Positions 33,029 through 43,453 of a DNA stretch of 64,000 nt are shown here, piece after piece; position 1 is the stretch's first letter; each line of letters starts with the position of its first letter. Source of the DNA: Bostrychus sinensis. Its lineage: Eukaryota; Chordata; Actinopteri; Gobiiformes; Eleotridae. The DNA lies in NCBI GenBank assembly GCA_020698575.1, contig CM036244.1, forward strand, positions 28,866,034-28,930,033, in the 5' to 3' direction. Under the pieces are notes generated by a model. It was given only the letters and a program-made list of their open reading frames with translations. It did not search any database and was not told the DNA's origin. The translations under genes and the position numbers were made by a program.

Positions 33029-33071
33029 ATGTACAGTACTGTGGAAGTTTTAGTGTGAAAAATGCTATTAA

Positions 33072-33513
33072 AGCAGAACTCAGTAACTCTATTTGTTTCT
33101 TTGCTGTTTTGCCATTTTTTCCTCTATAAAGCTCCCCCTACAGTTTGAATTAAAGCATTATCGTAAATACTCACAAGCCCAGTTGACTCCTGTGTGATCC
33201 CTCACTTGTCTTTACTTTTGTTTTCCCCTCTGCATATCTGTACAAAGTTTTTTCTGCCATTTGGCCACTCGGTCATGACAAAAATTGAGAAATAAAGCCA
33301 CCGCTAGCTTGTTGTTTTGCTAACCGGGATGTGCCGCTTTCTCATGAGACCCAAAACTTTAGTGATGCTGCGTCGATGGCGCTCACTGTTGCAAGTGTCA
33401 CTTTCGGCCCAGGGGGAGACGTTGTATGCTTCATTTACCCCAGAACAGCTCCATTTAATCATCTCACGGACTTAAAAACGGTTTATATAAGGTAAAAAAA
33501 GTTGAATTCTGCT
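33072..33513. mobile_element. TTAA-flanked inverted-repeat element, 442 bp (copy 1)
   Basis: TTAA borders both ends (33068-33071 and 33514-33517). The ends AGCAGAACTCAG and, inverted, AGCAGAATTCAA are related. TTAA targets are used by piggyBac and Kolobok enzymes; Kolobok seems likelier from the end sequence, but that is inference. A second copy in the opposite orientation is at 51000-51684. Confidence 0.82.
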
Positions 33514-33534
33514 TTAACTGACTTATTTTTTGAA

Positions 33535-33670
33535 TGTTATGAAACTTTCATAAAAGGTCAGGAACAGGCCAAGGATAAATTTTTTTCTTTATGGTGTGGA
33601 TCCTGGTCACTGTTTAGGTCCAGGAGGGATTCTGTACCATTTTTGAGATACAGAAGATATAAACCTCCCC
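33535..33670 (+). repeat. Distal fragment of the ACCTCCACC-type repeat
   Basis: GGTGTGGATCCTGGTCACTG with GGAGGGATTCTGTACCATTT matches related phrases near 48735-48780 and 62370-62440. The head of the family (seen at 19640) is absent. Confidence 0.45.
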
Positions 33671-33727
33671 TACAAAATAAAAAGAACTACTAGGTTCTTA
33701 ACTAGACGTTATTTACTAACTAGATAT

Positions 33728-33925
33728 AAGGGTTTGTGGCCCAATGAAAGGAGCATTTACCACTGAACTAGAAGATCTTTGAGTCTGAGGTCCAGGCACC
33801 ATGGGGAGACAGTACCAGTGTGTTGGCAGAGGTCTATGCTCTCTTAATGTTTTGATTTTTATTTTTGCAATTTTGTGTATTTTTGTACATTGACACACCA
33901 TTCTGTCTGCATAGCCTTTCCTTAA
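33728..33925 (+). repeat. tRNA-derived SINE, family with GTGGCTCAATGG head (copy 3)
   Basis: TTTGTGGCCCAATGAAAGGA with GCATTTACCACTGAACTAGA at the head, GGCAGAGGTCTATGCTCT and TTTTTGTACATTGACACA in the body. These are the same order and spacing as the minus-strand copy at 3560-3815. Confidence 0.65.
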
Positions 33926-35060
33926 AAACTGCCTAAGACTTTCCCACAGATCTGTATTACTGTCCAATAGTGGCTAGCACTATTTGCTTGGTCGCACCAA
34001 TCATAGTCCATCAAGCACCCAGGCGTTCTTGCTGGGGAATGACGAGATAATTTATCTGAATAAATCCAACGAATGAAACAAATGCTGACAGATGATATGG
34101 AAATAAATGCTACCTCTGCTTTGAACAACATGTATATAACATTTTATGGCGTACTACTTATCTTCACTGAAACTGACATTTATGGCGGTGGGAAAATGCA
34201 AATGACAGTTGCTCCTAAAATTGCTCCTTTTATTCTCAGATTTCTCTTCAAAGGCATGTATATTGTGCTTTGAAATATCATATGAGATGACAGGCTGTAA
34301 ATAATTCAACCCAGCGAAAGAAAAAAGGGACAAAAATTACCTCTGCAATGATTCGGCCTAATGGAACGAGCATGCAACACCCACACACACCTACACACAA
34401 TTAATATTTAGTCACGACAGGGCCACAATTCACATGCCAATCAGCCGCTGCCAGGCAATTAGAGCAAAAGGCAGAGCGCTATGGCTAAAGCTAATCTGAT
34501 GCGAGCGATGGAGATGGATGGTGAGCTGGAGACTAGAGGGGAATCCATCTGGAGTGAAGGGAACACAATGGTACAGAGACATAGAGTGGGAAAGTGATGG
34601 ATAGTGGGAGGTTGGGAAATAGTCAGATAGTGCAGGATGTATTATAATGAAACAAGGCATGGCTCTTCACCTGACTGCTGGAATAGGTTTAAAAGCCTTT
34701 CTAATTGACCACTGGTGCTGTAACAGTGAAGTTCAGACGTATTTCCATATTCATCTGATTAATCCAAATATGTCCGGTCATGCCATTTGCTATATGCTCC
34801 ATTGGTTCTAACCATTTTGAATATAATCCCCTTGCTAACCTTTGTTTTGTCTGCAAGCTAATTTGTGTTAAATAAAATATATGGTGCTTTGTAGTACTGC
34901 TGCGCTTAAAAGAATGGTGCCATAAGCTAATCAGAGCACTGTACAGTTTCAGTGGAGCAACTGACAACCAACTGACTACATTTTTGTTATTTATTAATAT
35001 TACATGTATGTAGTATTGGTAGAAAGCAATGTATTAATGTTTAGTCATTTTATACCAATA
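33926..35060. other. Gene-free DNA with a possible conserved stretch (34330-34560)
   Basis: No exon. 34330-34560 has high complexity, no repeat signature and several homeodomain-like AATTA cores; see findings. Confidence 0.45.
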
Positions 35061-35535
35061 GGTTGTGTTCACATGCTGTCAAAACATCCTAAAGGCCTAA
35101 GTTTTAAGATTGAGATGGAGGGCAGGGACGTACTCTATAGTAGAATCTGCAGCTAAAGATGAAAATGCAGTTTTCTTGCTGTGGTTTATGGTTAATATCT
35201 CAGCAAGTACTGGGCATGTACACATGAAACAAAAACTGCAACAAAGTTTGACGTCTTCTCTGTCAGCACAAATTTCCTAAGTTTAAATTATATTTTCACT
35301 GTAGTGTCAAAAAGTGATGATTTTATTCATTTACATGGGGATAATTGTTTTCAGTAGACAAGGAATTAAGCCATAGGAATAATACAGTGAGGTTGTGGAA
35401 CTGATCAGGTTCAACATTTGCAGATTTTCTGTTTGGATATTTCTTTTAAAAATAGTTTTGAAGCCATAGAGTGATACTGGCCCTCTCCTCCATTCAAGTT
35501 TTGACATCAGCAAATTCTGGAACGTAAACTAGCAC
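35061..35535 (+). mobile_element. GGTTGTGTTCACAT-ended element (copy 1)
   Basis: Begins GGTTGTGTTCACATGCTGTC. Its interior matches 50342-50808 in the same order: AGAATCTGCAGCTAAAGAT, GTGGTTTATGGTTAATATCT, GATCAGGTTCAA and TTTTCTGTTTGGATATTTC. The right end (GGAACGTAAACTAGCAC) is decayed here but clear in the other copy. Confidence 0.75.
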
Positions 35536-38500
35536 TCAAGCTAAGGGCTAAATAATATAGGTTTCTGATTGTATGTTTTGCAGAATAAGTAGTTACAGAA
35601 ATGTGGCGAACCACAATAGTTTTTCAGTGTATGGTCCGATTTAATCCATAAGTTACCAAATATCCTACTTTAAAGCTTTGGCAAATCAAACTGAATATAA
35701 GCTCTGAGTGCCATTAATCCAAAGATAATTTTAACAAATATATCAACATTATTAATTTTTGCTAGAAACAGCTTAATAATGTTTTCAGTTTGCTTCATTG
35801 TAAAAATGAATGGGACGTTGCTTGTGGAATGGTCTATAGTGTAGCACTACCATTTCTGCCACTACTTTTCATACTATGTAAATTGTTCTGGCAGCTCCAG
35901 CCAAAAGCAGTAATGTATCAGGAGTGTCAGCCATATCCAAGACATCTCTCTCCAAATTTGGCATGGAAGTAATTTCACCTGAGGCTACATCCACACCAAT
36001 ACATTCTGTTCTGTAGTTTAAAAACAACTGTCTACACCAGATATTTGGGAGTAGACAAATGTGGAAAAATCCATCAAAAGTTATGTGCGTTTTACATGAT
36101 CTATGCTAAAGGTTTTCATTTAGGTTGACAGTTTCTTGTCATACTTTTCATAGCTTTTTTTTATAATTGAATGAAAGTAATAATTGATAAGAATGACTAG
36201 CAGTATTTATAATAAAAGCATCTGTGATTTTTGTATCAAACCTTTTTTGGCTTTGCCTGTCAACTAAACACATTGTCATCGGTGCATGTTTCCATCTTTA
36301 TTTATCTCAACAAAATGTTTGCAGACATGTCATCTTTTTTCTTTTCTTGAATACATATGAAGGGTTTTGTCTTTACTAGCACGTCCTTTTGCTCTCCTAC
36401 AAATGCATATCAGCAGAAAGCAATGTGGCCCAGAAGGGAAGAGATACTTCTTAGAAATGCATTATAGTTTTTGTCACATGTACAAATAATGTTTGTTGAG
36501 CATTTTAAATTGATAATGTTTTGTTGTGACAAGGATTGTGCTTAGTGCCTAAATAATTTATGGTCTGGCTAAATGGGGAGTGCTTCATTGTCCAATCTTT
36601 TAATGTAGATTCAGCATCATCACAGAGAATAATTGTCACAGTAAATTAAGCTGAGCTGTTTTGGCGTGTAAACACCAGGGTCATTATGCTAGAATTACAG
36701 ATCAAAATAGCAATTTGAAATTTGAAACAGACGCATGTTGTTTTCAAGGCAAAGTCACACTTACTACATGCAAACATCTTAGCCTTAGTGTAGAATGCAC
36801 CGGCTTGGCCCCGAGCCAGCATTGTACAGTGGTAATAATTCAGTGTTTCTCCCAGTACCAAGGAGGAAATGAGAATTGATGCTGTGATCAAAAGGTTTAA
36901 TTAAATGCATTAGAGTTGATACAAGTAAGACTAATATCAGCTTACAATCTTATTTAATATATACCCTGAATGCTTTGTTGCTGGCTCTGTAGAACTACGT
37001 ACATATGTCAGAGTAAATATATCCCACACAGACAGTAAATATTATAATAATAAAACTATAAATGATGCATGATGCCAGTTCTTCACTTGGTCAGAACAAG
37101 AGATTTAACCTCCTGGAAAACCTTTGCCCCAATAATTAAGATGTGTGTAAAACTGCGTATGACTAGCCTGTCTGTACTCCTGGCCCCTGACCCTTTTACT
37201 TTTGCTCTTCTCTTAAATGGATCTGTTCCCCTCATAATATTAAATGCAGCCAAAATTTCCAACCACACTTTGTGCTGGTACTAAGCCCAGATAAACAGAC
37301 CGTTGCAGCAAAAGCGGCATCTGGCATAGGACTTATGCCAAACTACCCTTGCAAATGATACACTGACAACCCCTTAAAGCAGTCGGATGAACTTTTTGAA
37401 ACAGTTTTGCCAAAATTTGTTGTTATCATTCCAGGAAGACAATTTGACCTTCTGTGGGTTTTCTCTGGATATTTTTATTATTGTTTTGTTACAGTCAACG
37501 GTTTACGAACACAAGAACAGTCTATATCTTTTGAGTATCAGTACTCAAACAATACTCATTTGGGCATGGATTACTTGACCAAAGTATTGATACTAATTAA
37601 TATGCATGACTTCTGTGTTTTGAATTTAACACAGTGTTTTATGCCAAGGCACCCCCACCCAGCTGCAAATTGGACTGGCCTATTAATGTCCTACTAGCAA
37701 CATCTGATTGCAACTACACATTCAAGTTATTTATTTTATACTGTGTACTGTGACTTTAAAGGTAAAAAAAAAATGTTCATAAGATATTATCAGTATTGGT
37801 ATCAATAAAATTTTACCTAAAAGTAATCAGTACTGTATCGAATTTTAAAAGTGTGGTATTAACCATCACTAATGGTGGTAGTAAAATAGGACTCAATAAA
37901 TATGTTAGCGTGACACTTATAGTCATTATCAGATTTTGATCTTTAGTTATTGATCTTAAGTCAAATACAGAGCCTTGCAGCCTCTCCTCTAATCAAGATG
38001 ACTTTAATGATAATGATCAAAGCAGAGAACAACTATTTAAAATAATAAATGGAGCAAAATGAGCCTCTTTGGATATTTCTGCTTTCAACTAAATACAAAA
38101 GCAAGAAGCTGGTCCATAGCTATTATTGTCCTAAAGAACAAATTGGTCATTAGAATAAGACAACAGCACAATTGCTTTTCATAAATATTAACCAGAATTT
38201 TTATCTGGAAAAATCAACGATGGTGCAGTACAGCTTAAAGAGTTCCTTGCATGTCCAACTGCAAAAACAAAACTGAATGTTGCATGACCCATCCTTTAAG
38301 CGTGAGTGATTGTGGTCCATATAATTTGCAGCTTGGTGGATGAGATGGATGTTTTCGTTTTACTCAGCCCTGATAAAGTTGTTCGTGTTGGGCCTAAGTG
38401 GAGGATTTTCATAAATTTTTTAAGTGAAATTAACTGTGCTCCACTCAGATGACATGCTCTGTTTTCTACACAAGTAACGACCTTCATTATCTGCAGCGCT

Positions 38501-39155
38501 GTAATTAGACAAAACTTAAAAGCACAATTAATGTAGTCAGAGTCATGTACTTGTCTTGACGGTGCTAAAATTAAGTGACACAAATTCTGGCATTCAACAA
38601 AATATCCTTTCATTTTTTGCTAGGACTAAGTTTGATTTGCAGCACAGCCAAGGTGAATGTTTACAGTAGTCTTGTACTTTTAGCTCGATTGCTGCAGAGC
38701 CTGATAATTTGGCTAAAAATGTGCTTGTTGAGGCTTTGAATAAAGATCTGGCCCTGGTCTGGACACTGGAGGAGGAAGTGTTGACCTCTAGGCCCTTTTG
38801 GTAATGCAGCCGAGAGAACTTTTGGTTAGCCTCTCAACTGCTGCCCAGTCTCATCCAGACTCCACTTTGGGCTGGAGAGGTTAATCGATTGCTAAGGAGC
38901 AAAGAGTCTAGTGGAGAAGTGCAGCGTGGGTAGCTGTACTTAAATAAGCAATGACCCATGTGGATTCTAAATTAGCTAAGTCAGGAAGTCTGTAAACATT
39001 GGACAGATTGGCTGGGCTTTTTATATCACATTACTGCTGGAAATATTACCATTATCAGTGGCTTGAGACTTGATTTGTTTTCTTATTCTAAATACTTGAA
39101 ATAAATATAATATTAAATTTGCAATATGAGATTAGTAAACAAGTCTTATTTATGC
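35536..39155. other. Long gene-free interval
   Basis: No supported gene. It contains a short hairpin at 36785-36832 and a repeat-free stretch at 36540-36900, both noted in findings. Some ATCAGTATTGGTATC phrases (37520-37820) may be old transposon remnants but have no clear ends. Confidence 0.45.
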
Positions 39156-39164
39156 TTGCCCTGT

Positions 39165-40085
39165 CTCGTGGCATCCTGTGGCCCACTGCTAAGGGCTGTC
39201 CATTCAAGCAGGAGCTTGGTTTGCATTGCCAGCAGTAGGGATGTCATGATGTCAAATTTTGTATTACGATTATTGTGAGATGAATTATTGTGATTATATG
39301 ATTTTCACAATTATTTTCACAATTTTTTATTGAATGCTGCTAAACCTGTCTGACCCGTTCTTTAGATATCTTTATTTCTTTTTTATTTCATTGATTAGCT
39401 ACAGGGATCATATGGCATACATTTAATTTGGCCATTACTACAACTAATACTTTTTAGATATTTTTTTTCTGATGGTAACTGGCGTCAAACAGCAGTGAGA
39501 TAACAGCACATGCAGAGCTGCATCCACACTGTACACACAGCCTCGCCAGGAGTCATCAGCACTGTCCTAGCAGAGGACAGTGTCCCAGCATTTCAGACAG
39601 TTTCTGTTGGAGTTTAACTCAGAGTTTGTGCATTTATTTAGCACGTAACGGAGCGGTCGAATGTACGATGCGAGAGAGGTACAAGGAGAGAGAGGGAGAC
39701 AAAGGAGCAGTGCCATGAATGCCGTGAATGGTGAGAACGAGCACAGGGTTAAACATGAGTCTGACTCATGTGAGATAATATGGGGGCGCCTACAGTGAGA
39801 GCTCCAAGTCCAGATACCGTGGTTTCTAAAAATTTGAAAATTCATACAGTTATCTTACTGTGACATTTATGATAGCGAATAATTGTATAATTGGTTAATC
39901 CTGACATCCCTAGCCAGCAGTAAGTCAGACCTGTTCCCAGTGCATGTTGGACTCTGGCAGGGCTACCCTTTGTCACCGGTTCTGTTCATTATCTTTATGG
40001 ACAGAGTTTCTAGGTGCAGCCAGGGGCCTGAGGGAGTCTGGTTTGTGCAAACATCCGGTTTGTGTCTTATAAATGGCCAAGCTCT
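39165..40085 (+). pseudogene. LINE reverse transcriptase fragment, split by a hAT-type element
   Basis: Left of the inserted element, reading fragments around 39165-39235 are consistent with the segment just before the RT motif. Right of it the frame reads SKSDLFPVHVGLWQGYPLSP then VLFIIFMDRVSRCSQGPEGV, the conserved RT block of a common fish LINE family. The QG-x-PLSP core is present with C changed to Y. This is probably the same family as the C-terminal fragment at 25265-26507. No ADD box follows. Confidence 0.75.
39236..39912. mobile_element. hAT-type non-autonomous element, 677 bp, in LINE
   Basis: The ends TAGGGATGTCATGA and, inverted, TAGGGATGTCAGGA match with one difference. They are flanked by a perfect 8-bp duplication GCCAGCAG (39228-39235 and 39913-39920). 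The centre is AT-rich and encodes nothing recognisable. Confidence 0.93.
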
Positions 40086-40140
40086 ACCTATCTCCTCATC
40101 ACAACAGTCGTAGCGGTCCACATCGCTCATTTTAAAATCA

Positions 40141-40163
40141 CTTTTTTTTTTTTTTTTTTTTTT
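40141..40163. repeat. Poly-T tract
   Basis: An uninterrupted run of about 23 T. With no element ending clearly here, it could be the tail of a minus-strand retrotransposed copy. Confidence 0.7.
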
Positions 40164-40177
40164 GGAGTAATATCACA

Positions 40178-40390
40178 TCATGCCAGCTAAGAGAAGAGGT
40201 ATACAGGCAAGGGCAAAGGTAGTGGAGCAAAAGCCCAGCCAGGCGAGCCCAGAAGCCTCCCACTCCTCCTCCCAGGGAGGAATCTTCGGACTCAGAGGTG
40301 CCAGATGAGGTCCCAGAGGCCCCACAGGAGGATGTCCCAACAGCAGAAGAAAGGACACCAGACGCCAGCATGCCCAACAGCCATAAAGTC
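40178..40390 (+). other. Unidentified open segment, possible retroelement remnant
   Basis: An ATG at 40180 opens MPAKRRGIQARAKVVEQKPS followed by serine/glutamine-rich sequence and a stop before 40320. The composition (basic start, then PSQASPEASHSSSQGG) could belong to a retroelement ORF1 or gag-like protein. I do not recognise a domain, and the frame is short. Confidence 0.25.
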
Positions 40391-40409
40391 TAAAAACCAT
40401 TAAGATTCC

Positions 40410-40535
40410 ACTGCAGTAATGGTGAAAACTTGTAAAAAAAATGCCAGAGTAACGGTGAAAACATAAAAAAAAAAAAAAAATGCCAGAGTAACAGTGAAAA
40501 CATAAAAAAAAAAAAAAAAAACGCCAGAGTAACAT
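40410..40535. repeat. Tandem repeat with A-tracts
   Basis: Three units of about 40 bp, each consisting of TGCCAGAGTAACRGTGAAAAC-like sequence followed by 8-18 A. The A-tract grows from left to right. The ORFs on the minus strand with poly-F stretches are translations of these tracts. Confidence 0.88.
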
Positions 40536-43012
40536 GAGATTCACCAATTGCTATCGGAAGTTGGCTGTTGCAAATTTTGAACATGTCAAGGTCTGACCAG
40601 CTGAAAAATGCATAAAAACATCCAATAAACATATGCCTTTGTTTGTCAGACGGAATCATATACAGCACAGTGGGACAGGGCCTTTACACTGTACAGTTCA
40701 TGGAACCAGTGGCGCCTGCAGGTGTATGGCAGTATGCAGTACATTGATGTCCCATGACCCTGCCGAATTTCTGCTGCATCCACAGAGCTGCACAGAGCCA
40801 TAGTAGGCTATGTGTTTTTGCAAATGCAAATGGATCTACTGCTGACTTCTGCCCATTAAGTCAAAAGTGATGTTTGCTTATAGCCAGGAGCCGATAAAAC
40901 GGTTGAGTTTTGTCCTGACTGTTGTTACGCGGAGAGGACCTAAGTAATGCACTCTGGATGTCTTTTTATTTCCCCACTGCACCCCAGAGCGCACGGGACA
41001 GAGCCATGTGAGTTTATTCTTTTACTCAAATGCATATGCTGGAGCTAATGTTTTGATTGTGGGTCACCGGATGAGACCCCGGAGCCAGTGTCACTGTTAC
41101 ATACCCATAGTTATGCAGGGAAGACCTTACGCGACACACTCACGATGTGCCGCTTTATTGCCCCATGATATCCCGGTGTGCGCACGAGACATAGAGCCAC
41201 AGCGGTTTGTTTTTTACTCAAATGCATATGTAAGCTGGAGCTAACGCGCTGAGGGTCACAGAGAGCCTCGGCCGGGAAGGGCCAGTACGAGAATCATGGT
41301 GACTTATACCTTACTGCTGTCCTGTGCTTTTCCCAGTCAAGACTTGGTTTCTACAGATCAGAATGCATGGCTCTGTCCGCAGTCTGATCTGTAGAAACGT
41401 GCGTGGTTCTGCCAGTGGCTGCACACAGTAGGCCTATGACATGAGTGAGACAAAAGCACACTAATTACGTGTAGCAGTTGATTTCTTGATTAGCTGAGCA
41501 ATAAAACAATCGCACACTAACACATTACACTGCAGTGGAACTGTGTCATTACATCAGGTTGTGGTGTTTATGAGCCTCACTGTATACAGCCCATTGAAGA
41601 AATCGCGGAGTAAAAACTGTTATAAGCGAAAATAGTCTGTTTTGTTATTAAAACATGATGACTGGACATGCCCTTGTTTAAGTTAAAGATATTAGGGAGG
41701 ATTTTTTTCGACTGCTGAGAAACCAGAGACTGTTTGTCCTTTTTTGAATAATGCGCATGCGTAAGGCTCCCCCGCCCTTCACTGTTCCTTTCCAAGGAAC
41801 TCCTCCACAGCGACGTGCACGAGCGTTGGAACACGAGTGTTGGTTTACAGCCGGCATCAGCAGAGATTCGCCTAAACCTAGACCTGCATTGTTTGTTTGC
41901 GCAACCTTTGACCTAGTTCCCCACACAGACCCAGTCACATGCACAGTCCCTAAATGTGAGCAAAAATATATATACTCCTGCTATTGGTAGCATTAGCAAA
42001 CTGACTGCTGTACAGTTGAAAAGGTTCAACAGATAAAGAAAAAAGGCATTTTTTTTCAAACGATAACATAAACGTACCTGTCCAGCAGAAACCTGGTGAC
42101 CAATGCATCGGTCTGAACCCCTACTGTTCCTACAGCGCACGCCGTCCTTTGAAGGAATCGCCAATAACTACACGGGTTTTATTCTGCTCTTCTACAGTTT
42201 TTCTCCTCCTCCTCTGGTACACTTCAAAAACAGTTTTCCTTTTGTGACCGCCCGGTTCACGGTTTTCCTCAGCCATTGTGCTCTTCGAAGTCAGGCTGTC
42301 CGCGCTACGATGTTAACGCCGCTAATGCCGGACTACATAAACAGTGTATACTCATGCCCAGGCACAAGAACATGCACGTATCGCCGAAACTAGGAAGTCA
42401 GAATGATTGGCGAGTCCGTGGAACAATGGTTACCGTACTCATGATGAAAACGATTGGATGAGGTTTTTTAAGTCCCACAGAGTCCACAGTTTATTAATAT
42501 TATATTTTCTAATACACCAATTTATAAGCCTTATACAGGGCAATGAAGGTAGTTTTAATAAATATTGCAAAAAATGAATTTATAAAGATCCTTCCTAATA
42601 CCTTTAACATTGAGGGAGATAAAGTCCTTAAATACCACCAGCAGCAGAGTTAATAACAAATAGGCAAGATTTATCATTTATTATTTGTTAATGTTATTTG
42701 TTATGGCTATGCGCATGTGTGCACACATGGGATGGGCCAGTGTTTGTGTCTGGGTCAGGAGTGGTGCTGGCTCTGTGTGTACCTTCAAGAAAAATCCTGC
42801 AAGTGGCCCTGCATGGAAGAGCAATGGAAAATAATTACTGCTCTAAATAAGTATTGTGAGAGCAGTCTTTTACACTTTTACTGTGTCCTGGTTAGACACT
42901 GACATATCAGACTCATTCATGGATTCACACGCTGAGCAGATAGACATGGTGAGTAGGAGGTGGGAGGAGTAAAAGGAGAGGACTTGCTATGTATGTGAAT
43001 AACCTATTGACC
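40536..43012. other. Gene-free, CpG-richer interval with direct repeat and hairpin
   Basis: No exon identified. A diverged direct duplication with a period of 192 bp is visible (TTTACTCAAATGCATATG at 41021 and TTTACTCA... at 41213, with matching flanks). A perfect 15-bp stem-loop is at 41347-41398. CpG is commoner here than in the surrounding DNA. It may be an unrecognised transposon, but no terminal repeats were found. Confidence 0.4.
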
Positions 43013-43018
43013 ATTTTA

Positions 43019-43441
43019 TGTCAGGCTCAAACAGATTGGCTCCAAAGCAGACCCAGAGTCAGGAACACATAGAGAGTTTAATAAAAGTCCAAGGCAAAAG
43101 TACAAAAATCACAATCCAATACAGGAGGTCCAAAATCAGGCAAAAGGTCCAAACACAGAGAATCTTGAGACAAAGTAACACTGGGAAAAAAACTGCTGGA
43201 ATGCTCACACGAGGGTAAAGACAATCTGGCAAGGGAGGAGGTGAAAACACACAGACTATAGGGGAGACAATGAGACACAGGTGCAGCCCCGGCGGGGCTG
43301 GTAATCACCAAGGCAGGAAACACAAGAGGGCAGGAAGTAAATCTGAAACAGGAGACATGAATAAGTGCTACAAAATAAGACAGGAACCAGACAAGGTGAG
43401 AAAATAAAAAGACAAACTTGATTGACCGGAGAGACATGACA
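43019..43441 (-). repeat. 3' LTR of the Ty3/gypsy element
   Basis: 423 bp with TG...CA ends on the minus strand (TGTCATGTCTCTCC to GAGCCTGACA). The inner end abuts the purine-rich tract beside the stop codon. The outer end abuts the ATTTTA duplication. The first 43 bp recur exactly at 46904-46946. Confidence 0.92.
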
Positions 43442-43453
43442 GTACCCCCACCC

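Noticed and set aside
40138..40668. Phenylalanine-rich minus-strand ORFs
   Set aside because: They come from A-tracts in the tandem repeat and from the poly-T run.
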